Source: Acidovorax sp. GBBC 1281
Lineage (GTDB): Bacteria; Pseudomonadota; Gammaproteobacteria; Burkholderiales; Burkholderiaceae_C
Length of the DNA stretch: 64,000 bases
Direction: 5' to 3'
NCBI RefSeq assembly: GCF_028473645.1
Contig: NZ_CP097269.1
Location: 4,234,001-4,298,000, forward strand
Part shown: piece after piece, positions 44,961-54,739 of the stretch
Layout: every line of letters starts with the position of its first letter
Numbering within the stretch: position 1 is the stretch's first letter
Notes under the pieces: generated by a model
The model's input: the letters and a program-made list of their open reading frames with translations, nothing else
Database searches by the model: none
What the model was told of the DNA's origin: nothing
Translations under genes and position numbers: made by a program

Positions 44961-45012
44961 GCTATTTAATTCATAGCACCATACGATGACTGGACCAGTG
45001 CAAACGCCACCC
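44961..45012 (+). repeat. Copy F of dispersed ATAGC/CTAG repeat (degenerate)
   Basis: GCTAT-ttaattc-ATAGC stem-loop, then ACCATACGATGACTGGACCAGTGCAA. The spacing matches other copies, but the CTAG box is changed (CCAG). It lies between the helicase and the metallopeptidase genes. Confidence 0.5.
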
Positions 45013-45052
45013 CAGTCATTGCAGGGTGAACGCCGCCACTGCGGCGTTCGCA

Positions 45053-45931
45053 CTACAGGCTGCGGGCCGAGAAGGTGTCGCAGACCTTCACGCTGCCGTT
45101 TTCGAGGCCTGCATGGAACCACCGCTGGCGCTGCGCGCTGGTGCCGTGGGTGAAGCTGTCCGGCACGACGGCGCCGCCGCCCGCGCGCTGCAGGGCGTCG
45201 TCCCCGATCTTGGCCGCGGCGTTCATGGCCTCTTCCACATCGCCCTGCTCCAGGATCTGGCGGGCATTCTGGGCATGGTGGGCCCAGACCCCGGCGAAGC
45301 AGTCGGCCTGCAGTTCCAGGCGCACGGACAGCTGGTTGTACTGCACCTGGCTGACGCGGCCGCGCATCTGGTCCACTTTGGCGCTGATGCCCAGCAGGTT
45401 CTGGACGTGGTGGCCCACCTCGTGGGCGATCACGTAGGCCTGGGCGAAATCCCCCGGCGCGCCCAGCCGGTTCTTCAAGGTTTCATAGAAGCCCAGGTCG
45501 ATGTACACCTTGCGGTCGCCGGGGCAGTAGAACGGGCCCATCGCCGCCTGGCCGGTGCCGCACGCGGTGGGTGTGGAGCCACGGAACAGCACGAGCTTCG
45601 GGTCCTGATAGGCGTTGCCACCCTGGCGGAAGATGTCGGTCCACACGTCTTCGGTGTCGGCAAGCACGGTGGAGACGAAGCGCGCCATCTTGTCGTCGGC
45701 CGGCGGGCGGTGTGCGGGCGCCTGCTGGACCTGGGCGGGAGCGCCTCCGCCGCCGCTTAGCAGTCCCAGAATGGTCAAGGGATTGATCCCGAAAATCCAG
45801 CCCCCCAGCAACGCCACCACGATGGTGCCGATGCCGATGCTGCGGCCGCCGAACACCGGCATGCCCCCACCGCCGCCGCCGTCACGGCGATCCTCGACGT
45901 TGTCCGATTCGCGGTTGCCTTCCCATTTCAT
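45053..45931 (-). CDS. Neutral zinc metallopeptidase (YpfJ/KPN_02809 family)
   Basis: 292 residues. The N-terminus MKWEGNRESDNVEDRR is the conserved signature of this family. A Gly-rich stretch and one membrane helix (IGIGTIVVALLGGWIFGINPLTILGLL) follow. The extracytoplasmic domain holds GPFYCPGDRKVYIDLGFYETL, the zinc motif IAHEVGHHVQNLLGI (HEVGHH) and LELQADCFAGVWAHH. A membrane-anchored protease is the likely role, and substrates are unknown. It stands alone, 160 bp from the helicase gene. Confidence 0.92.
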   Translation of the reverse strand: MKWEGNRESDNVEDRRDGGGGGGMPVFGGRSIGIGTIVVALLGGWIFGINPLTILGLLSGGGGAPAQVQQAPAHRPPADDKMARFVSTVLADTEDVWTDIFRQGGNAYQDPKLVLFRGSTPTACGTGQAAMGPFYCPGDRKVYIDLGFYETLKNRLGAPGDFAQAYVIAHEVGHHVQNLLGISAKVDQMRGRVSQVQYNQLSVRLELQADCFAGVWAHHAQNARQILEQGDVEEAMNAAAKIGDDALQRAGGGAVVPDSFTHGTSAQRQRWFHAGLENGSVKVCDTFSARSL

Positions 45932-46028
45932 ACGGTTCTCCTGCTCGCACCTGCGGATGCGGTGCGCCGGATGTTACGCCCGCGCCGCACACCGGGCAGC
46001 GGTTCCCATGGGTCGATTCGAGAAGGCA

Positions 46029-46262
46029 TCAAGGCTGCGGCTCGCTGAACGAGGGCGCGTCCACCGCTGCATAGGTGGCCGGTGAACTCTGCAGGCCCCG
46101 GGGGGCCCAGTGCGCCTGGCGCTCCGATGCCTGCTGCACCTGCCCCTGCACCACCCAACCCAGCGCGACGAGTTGCACCGCGATCACAACGCTGCCGATC
46201 ACGATGGGCCACGGGCGCAGCCTCTGGGCGGAGGACACAGGGGGATGAAAATCGTCGTGCAT
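46029..46262 (-). CDS. Small single-pass membrane protein, hypothetical
   Basis: 77 residues: a short cytoplasmic N-terminus (MHDDFHPPVSSAQRLRPW), one clear helix (PIVIGSVVIAVQLVALGWVVQ), and a Gln/Ala/Ser-rich C-terminus. Codon use follows the high-GC pattern of the genome, and the ATG is preceded by AAGAGAC at a usable distance. No family recognised. Confidence 0.6.
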   Translation of the reverse strand: MHDDFHPPVSSAQRLRPWPIVIGSVVIAVQLVALGWVVQGQVQQASERQAHWAPRGLQSSPATYAAVDAPSFSEPQP

Positions 46263-46418
46263 GGCAGTCTCTTGCGGATGGGTCTGAAATGGATGGATGG
46301 GATACTAGGCAGCGCGCCAGAGCCGGAAACCCGGTCGATAGCGTGAGGGGGCGTAGGACGCAGCCGGTCCGGAGGCACCCCCTGCAACGCGCCGACCTTC
46401 AGGCGCTCCCTGCCTGGA

Positions 46419-46742
46419 TCAACGCGTGCACCAGTGCACGCTGGCGGCGGCGGGCTCGGCGTCTTCGAAATACCCGGACAACTCCTGCACCAGGGCTTGC
46501 AGGGCGCATCCCGGAAGGGCACGGGCCCGTTCGATCTGCTGCAGGGCGTAGGTGCGGTCGCCGAGCATCATGGCGGCGCTGATGCAATGGCCACGGGCGG
46601 CCATCTGCAGCAGGAAGGCATCGAGCGCTTCGGCGGGCCAATAGCAGCGGTGGGTGCTGCCTCCCGAAGCCTCGTGCAGCACATGCGAAAGGCCCGTGCG
46701 CTCGGCCTGGAAAGACGATACGGCGTGGTGGGTGGCAGGCAT
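46419..46742 (-). CDS. Hypothetical small protein
   Basis: 107 residues, MPATHHAVSSFQAERTGLSHVLHEASGG to AASVHWCTR, with GAGGAG upstream of the ATG. It is largely alpha-helical (AEALDAFLLQMAARGHCISAAMMLGDRTYALQQIERA) and has no signal or membrane segment. The helical pairs are somewhat TPR-like, but no repeat is certain. It lies between the small membrane protein and dcd, all on the minus strand, and has about 157 bp free on each side. Confidence 0.6.
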   Translation of the reverse strand: MPATHHAVSSFQAERTGLSHVLHEASGGSTHRCYWPAEALDAFLLQMAARGHCISAAMMLGDRTYALQQIERARALPGCALQALVQELSGYFEDAEPAAASVHWCTR

Positions 46743-46899
46743 GGTAGGCTCCTCAGGCAGCGTTCTGCGTAGGATTTACAGCATCCAACCGAATGCAACA
46801 CAGAACCTGGCTGAATCGTAAAAAACCGTAGCCACCCTCGCTCACGGCAAAAAAGCCGTGGCGGTGTAGGACTCCACCGCCCGAGAAATCAGGCCCGTA

Positions 46900-47466
46900 T
46901 CAGGCCTTGGGCAGGGTGACGCCGCTTTGCCCCTGGTATTTGCCGCCTCGGTCTTTGTAACTCACGTCACAAACCTCGTCGCTTTCGAAGAACAGCACCT
47001 GGGCGCATCCCTCGCCGGCATAGATGCGGGCCGGCAGCGGGGTGGTGTTGCTGAATTCCAGCGTGACATAGCCCTCCCACTCGGGCTCGAACGGCGTCAC
47101 GTTCACGATGATCCCGCAGCGGGCATAGGTGCTCTTGCCCAGGCAGATGGTCAGCACGTTGCGGGGAATGCGAAAGTACTCCACCGTGCGTGCCAGCGCG
47201 AAGCTGTTGGGCGGGATGATGCAGCTGTCGCCTTCGAAGTCGACGAAGCTCTTTTCATCGAAGTTCTTCGGGTCCACCACGGTGCTGTGGATGTTGGTGA
47301 ACACCTTGAATTCCGGCGCGCAGCGGATGTCGTAGCCATAGCTGCTGGTGCCGTAGCTGATGATCTTGCGGCCTTCCGCCTCACGGACCTGGCCCGGCTC
47401 GAAGGGCTCGATCATTCCGGTCTGCTCCGCCATGCGGCGAATCCACTTGTCGCTTTTGATGCTCAT
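46900..47466 (-). CDS. dcd: dCTP deaminase
   Basis: Deaminates dCTP to dUTP for dTMP synthesis. 188 residues, the normal length. [84 protein letters not shown] holds the catalytic Glu (TLEFSN) and the nucleotide-binding Ser/Arg/Lys (GKSTYARCG). It is probably monocistronic. A copy of the dispersed repeat separates it from guaD, which is also on the minus strand. Confidence 0.95.
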   Translation of the reverse strand: MSIKSDKWIRRMAEQTGMIEPFEPGQVREAEGRKIISYGTSSYGYDIRCAPEFKVFTNIHSTVVDPKNFDEKSFVDFEGDSCIIPPNSFALARTVEYFRIPRNVLTICLGKSTYARCGIIVNVTPFEPEWEGYVTLEFSNTTPLPARIYAGEGCAQVLFFESDEVCDVSYKDRGGKYQGQSGVTLPKA

Positions 47467-47512
47467 TGATCACTCCTGCTGGGCCGCCATTGTAGAGAGG
47501 ACGCGCGGGCAG

Positions 47513-47562
47513 GCACTATATTTTTCATAGCGACATGCGCTAGTGCAACCTGCGCCAGGGGC
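47513..47562 (+). repeat. Copy E of dispersed ATAGC/CTAG repeat
   Basis: CTATATTTTTCATAGC, then GACATGCGCTAGTGCAACCTGCGCCAGGGGCC. It occupies most of the 96-bp gap between guaD (stop at 47563) and dcd. Confidence 0.65.
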
Positions 47563-48846
47563 CTATTCGGCTTGGGAAACCACGGTGCGCTCGATCACCC
47601 GGTCGTCACCCAGCACGATCATCGCGAAGAGCAGTTCGTCCAGGTTGGCCGCGTGCGCGGTCTTGCGCGCCAGCAGCGGCGTGGCGCACGGGTCCAGCAC
47701 CACGAAGTCGGCCTCGCACCCGGGCTGCAGGTTGCCGATGACGCCCGCCAGCCCCAGCGCGCGCGCCGCGCCGGCCGTGTGCTGCCACCACAGCGCCTGC
47801 GGCGACAGCGACAGGCCGGGCTTCGTCTGCCCTTCGCGCCCCACGTAGTAGGCGGCGAGCATGGTGTGGAACGGGCTGAAGCTCGTGCCGCCCCCCACAT
47901 CGCTCGCCAGTCCGTAGCGAAAGCCGACCCGGTCGGCCCCGGCGTAGTCGAAGAAGCCACTGCCCAGAAACAGGTTGCTGGTGGGGCTGACCGCCGCCAC
48001 CGCGCCGGTGTCGCGCATGAGCGCCCGGTCGGCATCGTCGAAGTGGATGCAGTGGGCGTACACGGCGCGCTCGCGCATCAGCCCGAAATCGTCGTACACC
48101 GACAGGTAGCTGCGGGCCGCGGGAAACAGTTCGCGAGCCCATCGGATCTCGTCCAGGTTCTCGGCCACGTGCGACTGAATCCACACGTCGGGGTATTGCG
48201 CGGCCAGTTCGCCCGCGCCGCGCAACTGGGCCTCGGTGCAGCTGGGCGCAAAACGCGGCGTGATGGCATAGCCCAGCCGGTCCTGGCCGTGCCAGCGGCG
48301 GATCAGCGCCTCGGTGTCGCACAGGGACTGCTCGGTCTGGTCGCGCACGCCATCGGGCGAGTGGCGGTCCTGCAGCACCTTGCCGGCGATCAGGCGCAGT
48401 CCGCGCGCCTTCGCCTCGCCCATCAGCGCGTCCACCGACGCCGGGTGCGAGGTGGCGAACGTGAGCGCAGTCGTCACGCCGTTGCGCAGCAGTTCGTCCA
48501 GGAACACGGTGGCCACGCCAGCCGCATAGGCCGGATCGGCAAAGCGGGATTCGTGGGGAAAGGTGTAGTTTTCCAGCCAGGGCAGCAGGCCATCGGCGGG
48601 CGAGCCGATCACATCGGTCTGCGGAAAATGCACGTGCATGTCGACGAACCCCGGCGCGATGATGCGGCCGGGCCAGTGCACCACCGGCCACTGTGCGTAT
48701 TGGGCCGCCAGGGTGTTCCAGGCGCCAGCGGCCTGGACGCGCTGGCGCCCCTGGGCATCGGGGCCGATGGCCAGCAGGCCGTCTTCTTCATACAGGGCCG
48801 AATGGTCGTCGGCGAAACGCAGCAGGCCGGAGCGGTAGATTTGCAT
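47563..48846 (-). CDS. guaD: Guanine deaminase
   Basis: Converts guanine to xanthine in purine salvage/catabolism. 427 residues, amidohydrolase fold. IIAPGFVDMHVHFPQTDVIGSPADGLLPWLENYTFPHE holds the HxH zinc ligands. IQSHVAENLDEIRWARELFP carries the third His, VYAHCIHFDDADRALM the fourth, and GLASDVGGGTSFSPFHTM the metal-binding Asp. The C-terminus GVIGNLQPGCEADFVVLDP is typical. The gene stops at the edge of repeat copy E. Confidence 0.93.
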   Translation of the reverse strand: MQIYRSGLLRFADDHSALYEEDGLLAIGPDAQGRQRVQAAGAWNTLAAQYAQWPVVHWPGRIIAPGFVDMHVHFPQTDVIGSPADGLLPWLENYTFPHESRFADPAYAAGVATVFLDELLRNGVTTALTFATSHPASVDALMGEAKARGLRLIAGKVLQDRHSPDGVRDQTEQSLCDTEALIRRWHGQDRLGYAITPRFAPSCTEAQLRGAGELAAQYPDVWIQSHVAENLDEIRWARELFPAARSYLSVYDDFGLMRERAVYAHCIHFDDADRALMRDTGAVAAVSPTSNLFLGSGFFDYAGADRVGFRYGLASDVGGGTSFSPFHTMLAAYYVGREGQTKPGLSLSPQALWWQHTAGAARALGLAGVIGNLQPGCEADFVVLDPCATPLLARKTAHAANLDELLFAMIVLGDDRVIERTVVSQAE

Positions 48847-48914
48847 GGCGGCAGCTTAACGCCGGGCACGGAGCCTTTCATGCGCTGCAGCGCATGGGGC
48901 CCATACCGGTGGCG

Positions 48915-50375
48915 CTACACCGCCACCCGCTCCCGGGGCGGCAACGCCTCGCGGTCTCCGACCGCCGTCGATGCGGCTGAGCGGCCCAGTTGCCCCGCGA
49001 TGCGCTGGGCGTGCAGCAAAAGCCGCTCGATGGCAGACACGTAGAACAGCGCGCCCTGGGTCAGCGCCCCGATGGCGAACAGGCCGGGCTGGCCCAGCAC
49101 CTGAAGGCTTTGCGCATCGATCGCGATGCCGCCCAGTTCGTGCTGGCGGACCAGGCCACGGTCGATCAGGTTCTCGATGAGCGGCGAATCGATGCGCGCC
49201 AGGTTGCCAGCCACGCCGGTCGCATCCAGGATGCCGTCGAGCGCCAGCGTTCCGCCGGCCAGCTCCACCTGGAATCCCGGCCGGCCCTCCGCCAGCCGGG
49301 TGGCCCGGTAGCCTGGGTGCACGGTCAGCCGGCCCGCCTGGAGCAGCGCCTGGATCTTGCGCGCGTTGTCCAGCGGCATCGGGTGCCGGTAGCTCATCCA
49401 AAGGCCCTGGTATTTGCGAAAGAACCGGCGCTTCTGGTTCGGACGCAGCGCGGTCCAGTAGCGGTCGATGTCCTCCTTGGTGGCGTCCAGCTGCAGCTGC
49501 CAGTCCCGCACGGCCTGGGCCGCCTCGATCTCCCGGCCGATGCGGACGAGTGGATCACGGATCGTCATGAGGCCCGGGTATTCGTGCCCGCAAGGATGGC
49601 TTTCGCGGAACCAGCGCAGAAAGCCGCGCAGCGTGTCGCCCGCATAGCGGTGCTCCGGGCGCACCAGGGGCGTGGTGGGCAAGGCGCCGCGCACCAGGGG
49701 CAGCTGGCCGGAATGGGAAAACATGTGGATGCGCTCCACACCGAGCCGGCCGAGCAGCAGCGCCATGTCGATGGCCGTGAGCTTGGTGCCGAGGATGCCG
49801 ATGCGCGCGCTTCGCGGCAGCTCGGCCTTGATGGCGCCCAGGTCGTGGTATGGGTTCGCGTGGTAGTGCGCCACGCCCGGAAACGGCGACCGCTTTTTGA
49901 GATGACCCAGCGCCAGCACGACCTGGTCCACATGCCAGGCATGCTGGGCCGTGGCCACGTGAAAGCCGCTGGCCCCGCGCTCGATGTCGGTCACCGCCTG
50001 CGCCACGCGCACCAGCTTCACCCCGCGCGCGGCGAACGCGCTCTCGGCCTGGTGGGCGACATCCTGCAGGTAGGCCCCCATGAGCGAGCGCCGCACGTAT
50101 CCGCCCGGCGCTTCGGCCTGCCCCGCGCACAGCTGCTGCAGCCAGCGGTCGAACCCGTCCGGCTCGCCGGCCCGGGCGCTCAGCAACGACGAAGCCATGT
50201 TGAGGATGAACTCGCCGTCGTTGGTGTCCCGGCCATAGGGCAGTCCCGGGCCGAACCCGCCGGACTCGTCGAACAGCAGCACCTCGGAAATCCCGGCTTG
50301 GCCGCCCATGCGGCTCAGCGCTTGCGTGACGAGGGTGCCGCTGCAGCCGCCCCCGATGATGGCGATCCTGGCCAT
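48915..50375 (-). CDS. FAD/NAD(P)-binding protein of the NAD_binding_9 type
   Basis: 486 residues from MARIAIIGGGCSGTLVTQAL; the ATG at 50375 has GGAG 8 nt upstream, better placed than for the ATG two codons earlier. A Rossmann GxGxxG at the N-terminus is followed by LLFDESGGFGPGLPYGR and FILNMASSLLSAR. This pattern is shared with the PF13454-like flavoproteins (HpaC/HI0933-unrelated 'FAD-NAD(P)-binding' proteins). A second nucleotide-binding region is RIGILGTKLTAIDMALLLGRLG, and the C-terminus has DGILDATGVAGN and GLFAIGALTQGALFYVSA. Probably a flavin-dependent oxidoreductase or N-hydroxylase; the reaction is unknown. It follows the BKACE-fusion gene by 37 bp. Confidence 0.85.
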   Translation of the reverse strand: MARIAIIGGGCSGTLVTQALSRMGGQAGISEVLLFDESGGFGPGLPYGRDTNDGEFILNMASSLLSARAGEPDGFDRWLQQLCAGQAEAPGGYVRRSLMGAYLQDVAHQAESAFAARGVKLVRVAQAVTDIERGASGFHVATAQHAWHVDQVVLALGHLKKRSPFPGVAHYHANPYHDLGAIKAELPRSARIGILGTKLTAIDMALLLGRLGVERIHMFSHSGQLPLVRGALPTTPLVRPEHRYAGDTLRGFLRWFRESHPCGHEYPGLMTIRDPLVRIGREIEAAQAVRDWQLQLDATKEDIDRYWTALRPNQKRRFFRKYQGLWMSYRHPMPLDNARKIQALLQAGRLTVHPGYRATRLAEGRPGFQVELAGGTLALDGILDATGVAGNLARIDSPLIENLIDRGLVRQHELGGIAIDAQSLQVLGQPGLFAIGALTQGALFYVSAIERLLLHAQRIAGQLGRSAASTAVGDREALPPRERVAV

Positions 50376-50412
50376 GGTCATGTCTCCTTCGCGGGTGCGG
50401 TGCGCCGCCGCA

Positions 50413-52740
50413 TCAGGCGGTACCACCGGCCAGGGCCAGGTCCGCCGCGCGATCCCGGGCCGCGGGCACGGGGCGTGCCGGGGAGCCATGCCGTGCGAAA
50501 TGCTGGCGCAGCAACATGTCGGCGCGCAGCGAGGCGGGAGCGGTCTGCAGCAGTGCCACCAGCTCGACCATCGAAGCGGGCGCGCCTTCCAGGTAACGGC
50601 GGATGGAGTGCCCGTCGTGCAGGCGCACGGGGTCTTCCCGCAGCACCACGCCCGCCAGGCGGAGCAGCAGCTTCTTTTGCTCGCCCTTGCGCAAGATCCA
50701 GTGCGCGCTGCCGTAGCGGAACGCCTCGTCATCGCGGTGCGGCAGGAGCGGCGCCAGGCTCCAGAGCCCGTTGTTGCTGCCGCACAGGTAGTCCGGCGTG
50801 GTCGTGCCGGCCACGCTGCGCACATCGTTCAGCGCCGTGACGTCCACGGTGGGGGTGCCGAGCACGGACAGGTTCACATCGCAGGCCGACGCGAACGACA
50901 AGGCGACGGAGCGGTTGAAGATTTCCTCCTGCTCCTGCACCGAATAGCCCAGCCGCTGCAGGTCCGCCCGGGCGGCGTTGTCGATCTGCTGGATGGTCGC
51001 GATGCCGGAGCTGTGCGCCAGGAAATGCAGCCGCACCAGGTCTTCGATGCCCTGGAAAGAAAGCCGCCCCGCCGGCTGCCCGTCGCGGTTCAGCGGCCGG
51101 CCCGCCGCATCGCGCTCCACCAGCCCGGTGGCCCTCCAGGCCAGCGCCCGCGGCAACGCGACCAGCCGGGGCAGCACCACGCGCTCGTAGATGAGGCGGG
51201 ACGAGTGGCTGACCACCTGCGCATGCGCCGTCGTGTTGAGCGTGAAGCGGTTGTGCAGCATGCTGGATTCGATCAGCACGGTGCCGTCGGCATCGAGGCC
51301 GGCGTGCGCGATGCCGAGCACCTCGGCGGCAGCCTGCGTGCGCTCCAGGAACCGGGCGAACGTGGCCGTGAGCCCGGTGGAGAGCTTCAGCCCCTCCGGG
51401 TAGTGGGTGGTGGGCGTGCTCGGCAGCACGATCCATGCGCCGCGGGCGATGGCGCCCTGCACGGCCGCCACGTCCATGTCGATGGGCACCGCCAGGCCGC
51501 CGCTGCGCGGCGCGTCACGGTACACCCGGATGCCGGCGCTTTTGGGCTCGGCCTCCGAATTGGCCCGCAGGGCCACCGCCCGCTCGTGGATGGCCTCGAA
51601 CAGCACGGCCATGGCGGCGCTGTAGCCGGGCTCGCTGCGCACGGCGGTGTGGACGATGTCGGTGCGGTCGTCCGTGTAGTGGCAGGAAATGGCGCTGAGG
51701 AATTCGAGGAACCGCCCCTCTGGCCCCTTGAACTGCGCAGGCGGCACCTGGTAGGCATGGGGCGGCAGGCCCGCTTCTGCGGCCATGGCCTGCAGCGCCG
51801 CGTCCCACCGCCCGCCGGGGCGCTGGCGCTCGGCCAGCAACTCGCGCACGAAGTTCAGGGCCTGCAGTGGATAGACGTGCCGGAACGCCGCCGCACCTTC
51901 ACGGGGATAGCGGTCCCGCTCCTCCACGAAAAATCGCGCGTAGAGCCCGTGGTCGCGCAGGGCCGCGAGCGCGAGGTCGCCCGCACCCGGTGCCTGCGCA
52001 TCGGGCGGCAGGTGGTTGGCCGCCGCCTCCAGCGCGTCCAGGAACCGGGATTCCCGGGCCGCGTAGGCGGGCTGCAGCGGTGCCAGCGCCGCCAGCACGG
52101 CGCTGGCCATGGCCCGGGGGCGGTCCAGCGGCACGGTCGCTGCGAGCGGCTGGAGCCGCGCGATCGCGGCCTGCAGCAGCGCCACATCGGGGTGGGGCAT
52201 GTCCAGCGCCACGCGCGTTTCCTCGGCCGTCAGCACCGTGGCCCCCAGGGCCTGCAACTGCTCGCGCACGTAGCGCACCTGCTCCGCCGTGGTGCCACGG
52301 CGCCAGCCGCCCGCCACCTCGGGATCTGGCACGTTCAAGGCATCTTCCAGGCCCACCCGCACGCCGTCGAGGCCCAGGGCCACGGCCAGGCGCGGCAGCA
52401 GCACGATCATCGGTCCGGGCACGAGGGCGGACACCTTCGCGCCCGGGCACTCCGCGCGGATGCGCGCCACCACCGGCTGCAGCCGCGCCACCGCCTGGGC
52501 CAGGGCCTGTTCGAAGGCCTCTGCGGAGCCCTCGGCCAGCAGGCGCAGGATGTCCTTGCGCTCTTGCACCGGCATCAGGGAATCGTCCTGCACTCCGCCA
52601 TCGGGCAGGCGCCGGTGCTGGTCCACCCCCACCACCAGCATGAACAGCACGGGCCCGCCCACCGAGCGCAGGCCGGCCTGATAAGGCCCCAGCGCACCGT
52701 CCAGGATCGCGCCGTTGAACACCTCCACCTCGGGCCGCAC
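50413..52740 (-). pseudogene. BKACE-fusion protein, part after the amber codon
   Basis: Open frame of 775 codons that continues exactly in frame from the upstream gene; only TAG and GGC separate its first possible GTG (52740). Residues 1-160 complete the beta-keto acid cleavage enzyme barrel (VRPEVEVFNGAIL to LALGLDGVRVGLEDALNVPD, where the closing Glu binds substrate/metal in the family). The remaining 600 residues are an unrecognised region, well conserved in style (GAWIVLPSTPTTHYPEGLKLS, IESSMLHNRFTLNTTAHAQVVSHSSRLIYERVVLPRL, IATIQQIDNAARADLQRLGYS). If the GTG is used it would make a separate product, but it would start inside the barrel and has no obvious ribosome site. Confidence 0.75.
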
Positions 52741-52743
52741 GCC

Positions 52744-53700
52744 CTATTGCCGGCAGTGCGCGATCTGCGCCGCCAGGAAGGCCGGGGGGTTTTCATAGCC
52801 GCCGCCCGCCTGGAAGACCACCGGCCCGGGGCTGAAGGAGCCCATCTCCGGCGCGCGCTGCTGCGCGCCGTAGGCCCGCAGATGCACCCGGCGCACGGGG
52901 CTTTCAAAGTCGGCCGCGCCGCCCCGCACACTGGTGGACAGGTTCAGGATGGCAGCGGGCGTCGCCTGGTGCAGCCGGGGCACGATCGCCGCGTACTGTG
53001 CCTCGTCGATGTGATTGGCCTGCCGCCCCAGGCGCACCGGCACGGCCACCCCGGGCACGTGGACCGGGTGCTGGCCGCTGCAGTCCCGCGTGTGCAGGTG
53101 CACGATGGCGGCCCCTTCGCGCACCGCCGCCACGCTCTGAGCGACGATGGCTTCGGGTGCGATGGGCAGGTGCGGCGATGCCGTCCTGCCCGGGTTCCAG
53201 TGGCCCGCACCGTGGTCGACCCAGCCGCGCTCGCGCAGGGTGTCCAGCAGCTGCGGCGCCTCGGCCTGCAACGCGGCCACCAATGCGGGCGGCAAGTAGG
53301 TCTCGATCGTTTCCGCGCGCCATGCCAGATCGCCGGCGCCCGCCACGTCCCAACCCTGGGAGGTGAGCGTCAGCACCAGCTCGCGCGCCGTCTTCGCCGA
53401 TGCGATGCGGTGCAGGGCCTCACCCGGCAGATGCCGGCGCGCCTCCACGTCGCCCAGGCGGCGGCCCGGGGCCTGGGGCCCGTCCGCCGCGCTGGCCACC
53501 TGCAGGGCGTCCAGGCTGTCGCAGATCCCCAGGCCGCCGGCCGGCACCGCCTCCCAGCCATCGGCGGCCAGCCGATGGGCCAGGCCCATGCCCTGGGCGT
53601 CCGCGGCCTCGATCGACCGGGCGGGCAGGAATTTCGGCTCCCGGGCCAGGGCTTGCTGTGGAACGGCGCCCACAGGCGCCGCCGTGATGAACATTCGCAT
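52744..53700 (-). pseudogene. BKACE-family beta-keto acid cleavage enzyme, N-terminal part, ended by in-frame TAG
   Basis: 318 residues from MRMFITAAPVGAVPQQAL (GGAGAAGG upstream of the ATG at 53700). The zinc motif of PF05853 is AVREGAAIVHLHTRDCSG (HxH), followed by ILNLSTSVRG and a barrel strand ending AAQIAHCRQ-stop. About 140 residues between the first strand and LPIAPEAIVAQSVAAV are not part of the usual enzyme. The TAG at 52744-52746 falls where relatives carry a residue in 'ENGxRFEFE'-like sequence, so the catalytic barrel is split. The family condenses a beta-keto acid with acetyl-CoA. This is probably one gene of about 1096 codons with a nonsense mutation. Confidence 0.8.
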
Positions 53701-53902
53701 CGACCTTCTCCCCTTGGTTTTTTTCTGGACCCGCCGGGCGCGCCGCGGGCCGCGCGGGCCAGCGCATCGCGTGCCTGGCGGGCATGTCGATGGCATTACA
53801 GCAATGCCCGGGGCGCCCGGAAACTATCCCTTCGGGTAGTTGCCAGACCGGCGCAGATGCATTCCAGGTCAGCGCGGAGCCCTGCGAACGACGCGCTTGG
53901 CG

Positions 53903-54586
53903 CTATGCGGCGTCGCCGGCCTGCGCTGCCGCCTGCCGGGCGCAGACCGCGCGCAGCGCCGCCACGAACAACGATTGCTCTTCGTAGCGCGCGCCCTCGG
54001 TCCGCTGGAACAGCGTGATCGGCGGCAGGGTCCAGCCGAAGCGGTGGGCGACGATGCCTACGCCCGCGATGCGGGCCAGTTCTTCCGCGATGTCGGCGGG
54101 CACGATGGACACCGCTTTTTCGTTGGCCGCGATCAACTCGCCGATGAGCTTGGACGACAGGCTCTCGACGAACGGCGCGGGCGGCGCCACCCCTGCGCGC
54201 AGGAAGAAATCGGTGATCTGCTCGCGCATGGGCGTCTGGCGGGCGCCCAGAATCCACTCCAGCCGGGCCAGCTCCTGCCAGGCCAGGGGCTGGCGCCCCA
54301 GCCGGGCGGCGAGGCGGCGGTGGGTGATGAGGCGGGGCTCCTGGTGGTAGAGCACCTCATGCTCCAGCCCCTGCATGTCGAGCACGGCCGATGCACGGCC
54401 GATCACGCAGTCCAGTTCATACATGGATTCCAGCTCGGCCAGCGCGTGGGTGACGGCCGGCTGGCTGGTCGCCATGCGGTGCGAAACGCGGGTGAGCGAA
54501 CCGTGTTCCGCAATCATGCGCAGCAGCATCAGGTGGCGCATCTTGAGCCGCGACGCGAGCCGGGTCTCCATCTCGGCAGGGGTCAT
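53903..54586 (-). CDS. LysR-family regulator with large internal deletion
   Basis: 227 residues where about 300-310 is normal. The N-terminal winged HTH is intact (MRHLMLLRMIAEHGSLTRVSHRMATSQPAVTHALAELESM). It then jumps directly to YELDCVIGRASAVLDMQGLEHEVLYHQEP, which in full-length relatives lies in the middle of the substrate-binding domain. The linker helix and first lobe, some 80-90 residues, are missing in frame. The rest runs normally to the C-terminus. It may bind DNA but probably cannot sense a ligand. It lies divergent to the TSUP permease and upstream of the BKACE fusion, the position of a cluster regulator. Confidence 0.8.
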   Translation of the reverse strand: MTPAEMETRLASRLKMRHLMLLRMIAEHGSLTRVSHRMATSQPAVTHALAELESMYELDCVIGRASAVLDMQGLEHEVLYHQEPRLITHRRLAARLGRQPLAWQELARLEWILGARQTPMREQITDFFLRAGVAPPAPFVESLSSKLIGELIAANEKAVSIVPADIAEELARIAGVGIVAHRFGWTLPPITLFQRTEGARYEEQSLFVAALRAVCARQAAAQAGDAA

Positions 54587-54739
54587 TGAACGTTCCCAGA
54601 GCCATATCGATTGGCTTATGAGGCAATATTAAATGAGAAAGATTGGCTCATGTGGCTCCCCCACAATCGCAGCCCATGCGGCGGCGGCCCTGCGGGGCCA
54701 GACGCCTTCCGATCAAAAAAATGGGGGGAGAAGCGCGCA

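Noticed and set aside
50413..53700. Selenocysteine or pyrrolysine decoding at the amber codon
   Set aside because: The codon is TAG, so not selenocysteine. Pyrrolysine genes are not expected in this group and none are in the window; a point nonsense mutation is simpler.
50308..54018. 1236-codon plus-strand frame
   Set aside because: Antisense of the BKACE fusion and LysR region; no protein-like motif. The minus-strand frames have recognised domains.
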